NCBI GenBank assembly: GCA_024867545.1
Contig: JANFNE010000057.1
Coordinates: 248,001-312,000, forward strand
Source of the DNA: Phytopythium helicoides
Lineage: Eukaryota; Oomycota; Peronosporomycetes; Pythiales; Pythiaceae
Reading direction: 5' to 3'
DNA length: 64,000 nucleotides
The position numbers and the translations under genes are program-made. Below are positions 21,770-31,800 of this stretch, one piece after another. How positions within the stretch are numbered: position 1 is the stretch's first letter; every line of letters begins with the position of its first letter. The notes below the pieces were generated by a model. That model saw only the letters and a list, made by a program, of their open reading frames with translations, made no database searches and had not been told where the DNA came from.

Positions 21770-22277
21770 GATCGTGGTTCCGATCGTGCTGCTGAGTTGG
21801 ATTTACTGCTGGGTACAAAAAATCTCACATGTGATGGATTCGATGGGTTCATTTCTGATATACTTCGAAGTAAACTATTTGTGCCGTACAGTGCGAACGG
21901 GAGACCTCACTTTTGAAGGACTGCAGTGCGTATGAATTTGTTTCGCGGATGGGGATTTAGTTGCATGAACTTGAGGTACTGCTGTGGAGAATTGCTCACA
22001 AGCACTTTAGATGTGAAAGGTGAGACCCAAGGTATCATCATCAAAGGAAACTACTTACTAGGCAAGTGTTTGTGCAAATCTAGATCATTTCAATACAGAA
22101 ATCGGTGCGAGAAATACTGATCCCCACGTTGCTTCTACCTTCGCAGTGCATCAAGATGAAAGCAACTTGGGTAGCTTTCAAAAATAAAAATGAGAGATCA
22201 TGGCGCGCAACTTTGATCGGATGGACTATCAACGGGTTCAAAAGCGCCAGCAACTTGCCAGCACCTGGCTGCAGTAA
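21770..22277. other. Intergenic, up to the edge of the inverted duplication
   Basis: No gene seen. A stretch near 22140-22205 (AAGCAACTT-GGTAGCT and GAGAGATC) resembles 22445-22510 inside the left arm, suggesting an old diverged direct repeat across the palindrome edge. Confidence 0.4.
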
Positions 22278-24564
22278 TAGGTTGCACACCAAATAGAACT
22301 ACACTTTTTATCCTGTCATCCACTCGAGCAAGAGTCATACGCAGACATTGTTTCAGTGAGGTCTCAAGGATTCTCGTTCTAACGACCTCAATGCAATCGA
22401 TACCATTGAAGCGCGAGCCACTGCTCCTATTCCAGAGCAACTCCGAGTGCAACAAAATGGAAGCAACTTTAGTAGCTTGTCGATTACATTGTGAAGACGA
22501 GAGATCGTGGAGCATCTGCTTCTGTTGTAGATTTGCCATAGTCTAGCTGGAGCAGTAGAATCCAGATCACACAAGCAGCTGACACTCGCATTCAGGCGTC
22601 ACCATCATCCCCCGATCAAAGACCAAGTATGACAAAACATGACAGGTACTGAGTGGCATGAGCAACCTGGTCTATCGTAGCTCTTTCCATGAGATCTTGC
22701 GCACGAGCTCCCCAACACGAAAACGGATTGCTTTCAAAATGCTGCGAATCACACTGAGAGAAACACCAATACCGACAAATCTTGCATCGCACACACAAAC
22801 CGAACGAATGAAATACACGCCAAGAAACTGCGAATATTGATGTCGAACACACTTCAACGTGACTTGCATTTCATCAATGGCGACAAGAATGCCAACCATG
22901 AAATGTAATGAACTGACTCGTCGACCTCAGCTAAAATGCTCAGATGCCTACTCGCTTACCTACCATCTACATATTCGCCACACGGCTCCATAGAACCCAG
23001 TTCTCAGTTCTCGAGCACGACGCGGTAGCGCGCGTTGCCCGAGCGCACGCGGTCGAGACCCTCGTTGATGGAGCTCATCGGAAACTTCTCGATCACGGCG
23101 CGAACGTTCTCGCGAGCCGCCAGCTCCAGCATGTCCTTGCTGTCCTGGATGCTGCCGATGGCGCTGCCGATCACGCGCAGGTGCTTGACGATGAGCATGA
23201 AGGGAGTGAACTTGACGGCGTCAGCCGGGATGCCCACGAGCACGATCGCGCCGCGCTTGCGCACCAGGCTCAGATACAAATCGTACGGCATGTTGGCGGC
23301 GTTGGCCGTGATGAGCAGCACGTTGACCGAGTCCTTGGCCTTGGCCGCCTGCTCGTCGTCGCTCAGGTTGTAGTACTCAGTGTTGGGACCGCCGAACGAC
23401 AGCACCTCCGCACGCTTGCTCTCGGACCGCGAGAAGGCGACGGGCGTGGCTCCGAGCACACGGATAAACTGGATGGCCAAGTGTCCGAGACCACCGATGC
23501 CGATGACGCCCACGCGGTCGCCGGGCTTGATGCCGAGTTTCTTGAACGGCGCGAAGACCGTCACGCCAGCACACAGCAGCGGTGCCGCCACGTCCGAAGG
23601 CAATCCCGCCGGGATCTTGAACGCGTAGTCGCTCATTACGCGGATGTGCTCGGCGAAGCCTCCGCACGCGATCGAGCCGTCCTCGTACTTGGCGTTGAAC
23701 GTGATGACCGCGCGGTCGCAGAGGTTGTCCTCGCCATCGCCGCAGACCTGGCACGGCTTGCTCGGGTCTCGGCCCAGACACGCCCAGACCTGCGGGCCCA
23801 CGCCAACCGTGTCACCGATCTGCACGTTGTCGACGGCCGGACCGGCCGCCACGACCGTACCGATGATCTCGTGGCCGGCCACGCACGGATACATGGTGGG
23901 TCCCCAGAGGCTGTCAAGCTGGTGCGTGTCGGAGGCACAGATGCCGCAGTGCGAGATCTGGATCTCGACGTCTCGCTCGCCCAACGGACGCGACTTGTAC
24001 GACCACGGAGAGACCTTGCCGCTCGAGTCAAACGCGGCATATGCGTGGATGGTGCGCGTGTTGCCAACGGTGCTGGAGGCGCTCATGGTGGAAGCTGGAT
24101 GGAGCAAGTAGGCAGCGGGAAGAGGCTGCTGGAGTGGTTGGTTGGTTGGTTAGTGGTGGAATTGGAAGTGGGCAGTGAGTTTGGCGAGCATGAAGGATGG
24201 ATTCCGTCCATCGGAGGTGAGACCGTAGGCTGCGTGCGGGTGGATGTTGCCTTCAACTTTGTGGTGAGTCACGGCACGCGTGTGTGTAGCCATGTGTTTG
24301 AAGCATACTGAGGTCAAGACAATCGGCGGGGGATTACGAGTCCCGTCGTGATTGTGCGGTGCGCCATACAAAACTGTCGGTGCGATTGCGGGTCCGGCAA
24401 TGATGATGCAGTTGGGCTTTTCTACAGCGGAGTGACGCCTGGCGATTGGCAGCAGCAGGTCCAGTGCTACAGTAGCTAGGTATAGCAGTTGCCTGCGCAG
24501 ACCTTTTGGACGGACGCAGTGGGTAATCCCCAAAATCGTGAGCGTGAAAAGTGATGACGATTGA
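22278..24564. repeat. Left arm of inverted duplication (2,287 bp)
   Basis: Reverse complement of 24634-26920. Paired positions always sum to 49198, from the outer edge through the ADH stop and start codons to the inner edge, so the arms have no net insertion or deletion. Scattered single-base differences exist, including five that change ADH residues. Confidence 0.95.
23004..24086 (-). CDS. Zinc-dependent alcohol dehydrogenase, copy A (CAD/YahK-like)
   Basis: Medium-chain dehydrogenase/reductase that interconverts alcohols and aldehydes, probably with NADP(H). 360 residues from ATG 24086 in the context CCACCATGAGC. It shows catalytic-zinc ligands in CGICASDTH and AGHEIIGTV, four structural-zinc cysteines between VWACLGRDPSKPC and EDNLCDR, and a Rossmann motif IGIGGLGHLAIQ. 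Uninterrupted, within the left palindrome arm, divergent to copy B. Five residues differ from copy B (around residue 105 G for S, then D/E, V/A, T/A, A/T). Substrate unknown; the family reduces cinnamyl and other aldehydes. Confidence 0.93.
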   Translation of the reverse strand: MSASSTVGNTRTIHAYAAFDSSGKVSPWSYKSRPLGERDVEIQISHCGICASDTHQLDSLWGPTMYPCVAGHEIIGTVVAAGPAVDNVQIGDTVGVGPQVWACLGRDPSKPCQVCGDGEDNLCDRAVITFNAKYEDGSIACGGFAEHIRVMSDYAFKIPAGLPSDVAAPLLCAGVTVFAPFKKLGIKPGDRVGVIGIGGLGHLAIQFIRVLGATPVAFSRSESKRAEVLSFGGPNTEYYNLSDDEQAAKAKDSVNVLLITANAANMPYDLYLSLVRKRGAIVLVGIPADAVKFTPFMLIVKHLRVIGSAIGSIQDSKDMLELAARENVRAVIEKFPMSSINEGLDRVRSGNARYRVVLEN

Positions 24565-25111
24565 GTTTTTCTGTCCAAGTTGAGTTGCAATCTCCGATGG
24601 TTTTCAATTGAGTGAATGCAGAATCGTCTAGGGTCAATCGTCATCACTTTTCACGCTCACGATTTTGGGGATTACCCACTGCGTCCGTCCAAAAGGTTTG
24701 CGCAGGCAACTGCTATACCTAGCTACTGTAGCACTGGACCTGCTGGTGCCAATCCTCAGGCGTCACACCGCTGTAGAAAAGGCCAACTCCATCATCATTG
24801 CCAGCCCCGCAATCGCACCGACAATTTTGTATGGCGGGCCACACAATCACGACGGGACACGTAATCCCCCGCCGATTGTCTTGACCTCAGTATGCTTCAA
24901 ATGCATGGCTACACACACGCGTGCCGTGACTCACCACAAAGTTGAAGGCAACATCCACCCGCACGCAGCCTACGGTCTCACCTCCGATGGACGGAATCCA
25001 TCCTTCATGCTCGCCAAACTCACTGCCCACTTCCAATTCCACCACTAACCAACCAACCAACCACTCCAGCAGCCTCTTCCCGCTGCCTACTTGCTCCATC
25101 CAGCTTCCACC
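24087..25111. promoter_or_regulatory. Shared divergent promoter of the ADH pair, palindromic
   Basis: Both ADH genes read outward from this 1-kb region, whose halves mirror each other around a 69-base centre. GGTT/CCAA tetranucleotide runs flank each start (near 24140 and 25055). Each half contains an open frame (minus 24150-24647, plus 24665-25048) that is almost the same in both arms, but neither resembles a known protein; they are probably 5' flank. Confidence 0.6.
24565..24633. other. 69-bp non-palindromic centre of the inverted duplication
   Basis: The only stretch between the arms that is not self-complementary; it would be the loop of a foldback. No transposon end or target-site duplication is visible. 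Confidence 0.9.
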
Positions 25112-26194
25112 ATGAGCGCCTCCAGCACCGTTGGCAACACGCGCACCATCCACGCATATGCCGCGTTCGACTCGAGCGGCAAGGTCTCTCCGTGGTCGTA
25201 CAAGTCGCGGCCGTTGGGCGAGCGAGACGTCGAGATCCAGATCTCGCACTGCGGCATCTGTGCCTCCGACACGCACCAGCTTGACAGCCTCTGGGGACCC
25301 ACCATGTATCCGTGCGTGGCCGGCCACGAGATCATCGGTACGGTCGTGGCGGCCGGTCCGGCCGTCGACAACGTGCAGATCGGTGACACGGTTGGCGTGG
25401 GCCCGCAGGTCTGGGCGTGTCTGAGCCGAGACCCGAGCAAGCCGTGCCAGGTCTGCGGCGAGGGCGAGGACAACCTCTGCGACCGCGCGGTCATCACGTT
25501 CAACGCCAAGTACGAGGACGGCTCAATCGCGTGCGGAGGCTTCGCCGAGCACATCCGCGTGATGAGCGACTACGCGTTCAAGATCCCGGCGGGATTGCCT
25601 TCGGACGTGGCGGCACCGCTGCTGTGTGCTGGCGTGACGGTCTTCGCGCCGTTCAAGAAACTCGGCATCAAGCCCGGCGACCGCGTGGGCGTCATCGGCA
25701 TCGGTGGTCTCGGACACTTGGCCATCCAGTTTATCCGTGCGCTCGGAGCCACGCCCGTCGCCTTCTCGCGGTCCGAGAGCAAGCGTGCGGAGGTGCTGTC
25801 GTTCGGCGGTCCCAACGCTGAGTACTACAACCTGAGCGACGACGAGCAGGCGACCAAGGCCAAGGACTCGGTCAACGTGCTGCTCATCACGGCCAACGCC
25901 GCCAACATGCCGTACGATTTGTATCTGAGCCTGGTGCGCAAGCGCGGCGCGATCGTGCTCGTGGGCATCCCGGCTGACGCCGTCAAGTTCACTCCCTTCA
26001 TGCTCATCGTCAAGCACCTGCGCGTGATCGGCAGCGCCATCGGCAGCATCCAGGACAGCAAGGACATGCTGGAGCTGGCGGCTCGCGAGAACGTTCGCGC
26101 CGTGATCGAGAAGTTTCCGATGAGCTCCATCAACGAGGGTCTCGACCGCGTGCGCTCGGGCAACGCGCGCTACCGCGTCGTGCTCGAGAACTGA
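25112..26194 (+). CDS. Zinc-dependent alcohol dehydrogenase, copy B (CAD/YahK-like)
   Basis: Near-identical twin of copy A: same 360-residue length, same ATG context, zinc ligands (CGICASDTH, AGHEIIGTV), structural cysteines and IGIGGLGHLAIQ. It has S near residue 105 (VWACLSRD) and E in CGEGEDN where copy A has G and D. It is uninterrupted. Its 3' end converges on the NOLC1-like gene about 720 bases away. Both copies look functional, so the duplication may raise dosage. Confidence 0.93.
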   Translation: MSASSTVGNTRTIHAYAAFDSSGKVSPWSYKSRPLGERDVEIQISHCGICASDTHQLDSLWGPTMYPCVAGHEIIGTVVAAGPAVDNVQIGDTVGVGPQVWACLSRDPSKPCQVCGEGEDNLCDRAVITFNAKYEDGSIACGGFAEHIRVMSDYAFKIPAGLPSDVAAPLLCAGVTVFAPFKKLGIKPGDRVGVIGIGGLGHLAIQFIRALGATPVAFSRSESKRAEVLSFGGPNAEYYNLSDDEQATKAKDSVNVLLITANAANMPYDLYLSLVRKRGAIVLVGIPADAVKFTPFMLIVKHLRVIGSAIGSIQDSKDMLELAARENVRAVIEKFPMSSINEGLDRVRSGNARYRVVLEN

Positions 26195-26917
26195 GAACTG
26201 GGTTCTATGGAGCCGTGTGGCGAATATGTAGATGGTAGGTAAGCGAGTAGGCATCTGAGCATTTTAGCTGAGGTCGACGAGTCAGTTCATTACATTTCAT
26301 GGTTGGCATTCTTGTCGCCATTGATGAAATGCAAGTCACGTTGAAGTGTGTTCGACATCAATATTCGCAGTTTCTTGGCGTGTATTTCATTCGTTCGGTT
26401 TGTGTGTGCGATGCAAGATTTGTCGGTATTGGTGTTTCTCTCAGTGTGATTCGCAGCATTTTGAAAGCAATCCGTTTTCGTGTTGGGGAGCTCGTGCGCA
26501 AGATCTCATGGAAAGAGCTACGATAGACCAGGTTGCTCATGCCACTCAGTACCTGTCATGTTTTGTCATACTTGGTCTTTGATCGGGGGATGATGGTGAC
26601 GCCTGAATGCGAGTGTCAGCTGCTTGTGTGATCTGGATTCTACTGCTCCAGCTAGACTATGGCAAATCTACAACAGAAGCAGATGCTCCACGATCTCTCG
26701 TCTTCACAATGTAATCGACAAGCTACTAAAGTTGCTTCCATTTTGTTGCACTCGGAGTTGCTCTGGAATAGGAGCAGTGGCTCGCGCTTCAATGGTATCG
26801 ATTGCATTGAGGTCGTTAGAACGAGAATCCTTGAGACCTCACTGAAACAATGTCTGCGTATGACTCTTGCTCGAGTGGATGACAGGATAAAAAGTGTAGT
26901 TCTATTTGGTGTACAAC
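26195..26917. other. 3' flank inside the right arm
   Basis: Lies between ADH copy B and the NOLC1-like stop codon. Short open frames mirror those at 22281-22943. No gene recognised. Confidence 0.5.
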
Positions 26918-28371
26918 CTAGTCTTCGAACTTGAACGAGTTCGAGGTCATGGTAATGGCGCCGCACATGTAGGTCGAGCGCTTCTTCTTGTTCTTCTCCT
27001 TGGTAAAATCCTTGCCGCGCACCTTGATGAGGATGTTGTTGGCCTTGCTGCCCACTCCTTCACCCCCGAACGTGGCGTCATAGCTGTTGTCGCGCAGTGT
27101 GTCATGGACAATTTGCTGCGACCAGAACTCGCCATCAACACGCTGGAACGGAGTGCCACCCTTCTTTTCGTCTCCCTTCTTGACCTATGCATTCCACACA
27201 ACAGGATCAGCGCCAATGAAATTGGTCAGTAGTACCAAACTTTGAGCATACCGGCTTGTCGACCTTCTTAGGCTTCCACTCGAGCGCCGCTTGAGCCGCA
27301 GCCTTACGACGCTCCTCCTCCTTCTTGTGCGCCTCCTCGTCGTCCTCGCTATCGTCGGAGCTCGAGTCCGAGTCCGAAGAAGAGTCGTCGGAAGAATCCG
27401 AAGACGAGTCAGTCGACGATTCGTCCGAAGACTCCTTCTTGGCCTTCTTCGCCGTCTTGGTGGCCGTCTCCTCAGCCTTGCGCTTCTTCGTAGCCGCTGC
27501 GGCTGGCTTCACAGCAGCCTTCTTCTTCTTATCGTCCTCCGAGTCCGATTCCGAGTCGGAGGAAGACGAATCTGACGAGTCTGACGACGACGAGTCGGCC
27601 TCGTCCTTCTTGGCCTTCTTCTCGACGGGCTTGGCAGGAGTCGCCTTCTTGGGTGCGGGCGTCGCCTTCTTCTTCTTGTCCTCTTCCTCGTCGTCGCTTT
27701 GCTCATCATCCGAGTCCGAGTCCGAGGAGGACGACGAGGACGAAGACGCAGCCTTCGCCTTTGCCTTCGACTTGGTCGCAGCGGGCTTGGCCGCAGGCTT
27801 CTTCTTCTTCTCCTCCTCCTCCTCGTCCGACGAGTCGCTCGAGTCCGAGGATGACGAGCTCTCTTCCTTGGTTGCGGCCTTCTTGGCAGAAACGGGCGCC
27901 TTGGCCTTGGCCTTCTCCTCCTCCTCGCTAGAGTCGCTAGAGTCGGAGCTGCTGCTGCTCTCCTTCTTAGCCGCGGGCTTCTTTGCCACGGGCTTCTTCT
28001 CCTGCTCCGACTCGGACGAGCTGGAGCTAGAGCTGGAGCTAGACGGGGCCTTCTTCTTCTTGGTCTTGGCGCCGTCCACGACGGACGAGGCCGGGATGCT
28101 GCTTTTCGGCTTGTTGGCCAGGTAGAACTGGTACACCGCCACGAGGTCGTCCTCGACCACCGCGCTCTTCTTGCCGCTCTGCAGATCCACCATTTACGTC
28201 AGTCCTGCCCGTAAACCCCAATTGCAACGCCTCGAACGGCACCGAACGCACCAGCTTGGCCTCCTTCTCGAGCGCCAGAGCCGCCGACTTCATGCCGGAG
28301 CGCCGCAGCAGCGCCAGAACCAGCGGGAAGACGTCGCTAGCGCCCACGACGGGCGTCGCCTGCTTGGCCAT
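26918..28371 (-). CDS. NOLC1/Nopp140-like nucleolar phosphoprotein (LisH - acidic Ser repeats - SRP40 C-terminus)
   Basis: Chaperone-like nucleolar protein that binds box C/D and H/ACA snoRNPs in its family. ATG 28371 opens a LisH-type N-terminus (ASDVFPLVLALLRRSGMKSA). A long middle alternates serine/acidic blocks (CK2-site rich) with Lys/Ala/Pro blocks (KKPAAK, APKKATPAKP). A 67-base intron (27185-27251) precedes the last exon 26918-27184, which encodes the SRP40 C-terminal domain (TPFQRVDGEFW, VRGKDFTKEKNKKKR, SNSFKFED). Near 28190 the frame changes between GFTGRTDVN and VDLQSGKKSAVVEDD. This is either a one-base error or a 40-base intron with a CTGAC branch site; I favour the error. The stop codon is the edge of the inverted duplication. 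Confidence 0.88.
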
Positions 28372-28802
28372 CGGGAAACTCGGAGAGCGAAGCGCTGCGT
28401 GCGACGTGTGAGCGGAGCCGAAGCCGGCGGCAGGCGAGGAATGCGTGGCGCCTTGGCGAGTCGTGGCTGGCCGACTTGATTGGTGGTGGCGAGTCAGTCG
28501 GAGGCACTGAATCGGGGGAGTGACGGTTCAGAGGAGCTGCTGGTGGCAGTAGCCAACTTCAATATGGACGGTGACTGGGAGGTACATGGAGCGTTTGCAG
28601 CCAATGGATGCGAGATGCAGCGGGTGGGCATGAAGCGGGGAGCCTTGGGCAAGATAGTGCGGACTTATTAACGCGTGCAATGTGAGGTTGAAGGGTAGAT
28701 GGACCTGATGAAGCGGTGAAGGGTCAGGCGTTTCAATGTCTGCGATACAGTACGGCGGCGGGTGGTGGTGTCGCGCATAGCGCACGGAGGCTTGCTGTAT
28801 CG
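28372..28802. promoter_or_regulatory. Divergent promoter region, NOLC1-like (-) and SFI1-like (+)
   Basis: 431 bases between two outward starts. No Inr element was clearly recognised and no coding sequence is supported. Confidence 0.45.
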
Positions 28803-31800
28803 ATGGCGTCGCGCCGCTACGACCGCGAACAGCGCCAAGGAGAGACGACGCGACTGCTTCTAGCTCAGATCTACCAGAACGCTGAGCAGTTGCGAGGGGC
28901 AAAGCGAGGGCAACCAGATGCAGTGGACAGCGAGCCGTTATCACTCATTGAGCTCATCCAGGCGTCCGGAACTGTGTTTGAGCGGTTCGGCATCGCTCCA
29001 CCCGAGGATGCGGTGTATCATCGCCATTTGTTGTCGCTTTCGATTGACCCAGATAAAGACTGGCGCCGCAAGGTTGCGAACTTTCAGCTACGAGATCGAT
29101 CGAGAGTTCGGAGACTGAGCTCCGAGTCTGCGCGACCAATCGAGGCCGCATCAACGAGCTTTGACAGTCTAGACAAACCACCAAGAAACAAAAGCGAGAA
29201 AGAAGAATTTCAAAGGCAAATGCAGCGCTTGAGTTTGTTAAATCGAAAGGCCAAGATACTAGAGCGAGAGGAGGTGAGCCGAGTGCATCAGTTCGGGGAT
29301 ACGTTAGCTCTACCGAGGTCCAGTAGGCATCGCTCAACTTCAAGAGACTGGTCATCTGACGAAACTATTCGCCCTGCATCTCCAGTTTCAAGGCGCAATG
29401 GTGCTGTGGCTGCCTCACCGAGTGAAGTGCATCCCATTAATTTCAACCAAAACAGTTCCTCAAGCATTCGCCAATTCTCATCTCCTGTTGGCGATTCACA
29501 AAGAAGCGAACTTGAGCACGTATCGACGTCGCTTGATGGTAGTGATCAATGGCGAAGTGAGTTATTCAAGTCCACAATATCTGATGCAAGGCTTTTGTCT
29601 ACTACATTTGAGAGGTGGAAAGCGGTTCGAGACCTCCACGAGTTGGCGCAGAAGAGAAAAGACCATGACGTTCAAATGCGACGATCCCTAATGCCCATGG
29701 CTGCTATCTTTGCTATATTTCAATGGATCGAGCAAACGCTCCCAGAGAAATATCAGATTGTAAAGCTGCCGCGCGACTTGCATGTTCCTGCAGCTATCGC
29801 TCGAAGAATTAATGTTACCTCAACCAGTGTCAGCGACTTGTCTTTGCTCAACAAGTTTGCTCGACGGCTTCAAATCGCTCGAATCAAAAGCATACTAGTC
29901 GCGTGGCGCTTTCGCACAGCTAAAGTCACCTCTTTACGCTCCAGATCACGTGTTAGGCAACGAGCTGTAACGTTAGAGAAGGCTTTTACATGTATGTTGC
30001 AGTGGCGGCTGTTCAAAGAGACGCGAAAATGCTTGGTAGAGCGAGCCAACTGGGTCTCTCTTCGTCGCTGCCGCCGTACTCTTCGTATCGCATTGGGATG
30101 TTGGCAGCAAGCGCTAAAGCGACGTCAAAAAGAACAATCGGCGTTTAATGAACACTTGCTCAATTTAAAGATCAAGTCCTGGAAGAAATGGCTTCGGCGG
30201 TGCTGAAAGGCGCACAGGAAATGCGCGTTATTCAGTTTACCTTTCTAAGACGACGAGGAATTGGCCGTTGGTGTCGTTACACCCGACTGAAATTGCTCCG
30301 TCGAGACCAAATACTCGCAGCAGACGGTCTTTATCGCACCCTACACATTGAAGCACTGTATTCAGACGCTACGAAAGCACGTTGATTATTCTCGAGAGCT
30401 ACAACGAAAGATGAGCAACTTTTGTAATGATCAAAACCGGAAATCCAAGCGTCAAGTTATGATTAACTGGCAACACTATGTACTTCGTAGTGCAGAGTTG
30501 CGCGACTCGCAAAAAAATTTGTCCAATGGCGTCGCCGTCGGATCCTTCGTAATCATCTTCAAAATTGGATTACTTGGATCAATTATCACCTTGCAACAAA
30601 CGAGAAGCTATACACAGCTGCACAGAAGAGAAGGCAACGAGCACTGGTTCGCGTGATTTCTCAGTGGCAAGCCCACTTCCGGGAAAGCCAAACCCATGAT
30701 GTTGCTCAAGCACGTCGTATCCAGGTGAACTTGATGAAGAGTGTTTGGCAGAAATGGCGACGGCTAGCAGGTGTTCGGCTCGTTGTCATGACGTTCTTGC
30801 GCAGCTATCGACTTTATGTACTTTGTAATTATGTGAAAATGTGGCGGGATTACACAACAAAGCTTCGAGTCTGGCGCGATGCACTCTCTACTCTGCAAGA
30901 AGCTCATCGCAGTCGGGTGATGACAGAGTGCTGGAGAGCACTGCATGCGAATCGTATCTTGCGTCAGGATCAGAGACAAATAGCTTGTAAGCTTTGCTTA
31001 ATTCGGCAGACAACTCAAGCGTGTGTTCTTTTTCGTCGGTGGGTGACATATACACTCTCTGAGCGAAGTTACCGAAGCAAACAAACCAGTGTGGAGCAAG
31101 ACATTCGATACACTCATCTAGTCAAACGAACATGGTCTATATGGCGAAAATTGTTTCGACTTGCGCACCTTGGCAAACTTGCAGCAAATAATCTTAGCAG
31201 CTATCGCAAGTCACGCGTCCTCCGGATATGGAAACGCTTTGTAGTTCTCCGACGACAAAGTAAGGCTAGCTGTATGAAAGCTGTTCAAGCTATGACTACC
31301 TCTCGTTTGGGCTCAGTTTTCTTGCGCTGGAGAGTATATGCTGTAAAACGGAGGCAGATCCTCGAGAATTCCCATGCTTTGAAGAAACTAAATACTGCAT
31401 CCTACCTCGAGAGATACTGGTGTATTTGGAGAGTTGCTCATGGTCGAAAGAAAGGCCAACAACTCCGAGTTCTCAACGTCCTTAATAAGTGGAAAACGCA
31501 AACGGTTCGCAAATGTTTTTGCCGGTGGAAGGTAAAGTGTTCAATACAGAAAAGGCACCGCTTACTACTCCAGAGATGTCAGACAGTTTCGCTGACGCGA
31601 TCACTTGCAATTTTCTTCCAGGCATGGAAATCCATGTGGAGGTTACGTACCAATTTGATTCGTGCTGAAAACGTCGCTGTTCACCAAATTCAGACCTGGA
31701 AGCTTCAGCGGACAATCGCTCAGTGGCATCGTAACGCTCAACACAGAACTGATGAAGGCAGTCGGTTGCAGCGTGCTTTACTACATTGGCAGCACCTGGG

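Larger units (their letters stand above)
24634..26920. repeat. Right arm of inverted duplication (2,287 bp)
   Basis: Mirror of 22278-24564. Its outer edge coincides with the stop codon of the NOLC1-like gene (complement of bases 26918-26920), so the arm holds that gene's 3' flank. The left arm carries a copy of the same flank without the gene. Confidence 0.95.

Noticed and set aside
22944..24311. 455-residue plus-strand frame (mirrored in part at 25523-26254)
   Set aside because: Antisense to the ADH copies; presence in both arms follows from the duplication, not selection.
24150..25048. Mirrored open frames in the ADH promoter region as a novel small gene pair
   Set aside because: Identical only because of the palindrome; no start context, homology or codon signal.
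22278..26920. Inverted repeat as a DNA transposon or foldback element
   Set aside because: No transposase, no terminal motif or target-site duplication, and the arms consist of a cellular gene plus its flanks.
27325..28125. 266-residue Ser/Glu/Phe-rich plus-strand frame
   Set aside because: Reverse reading of the Ser/acidic/Lys repeats of the NOLC1-like gene.
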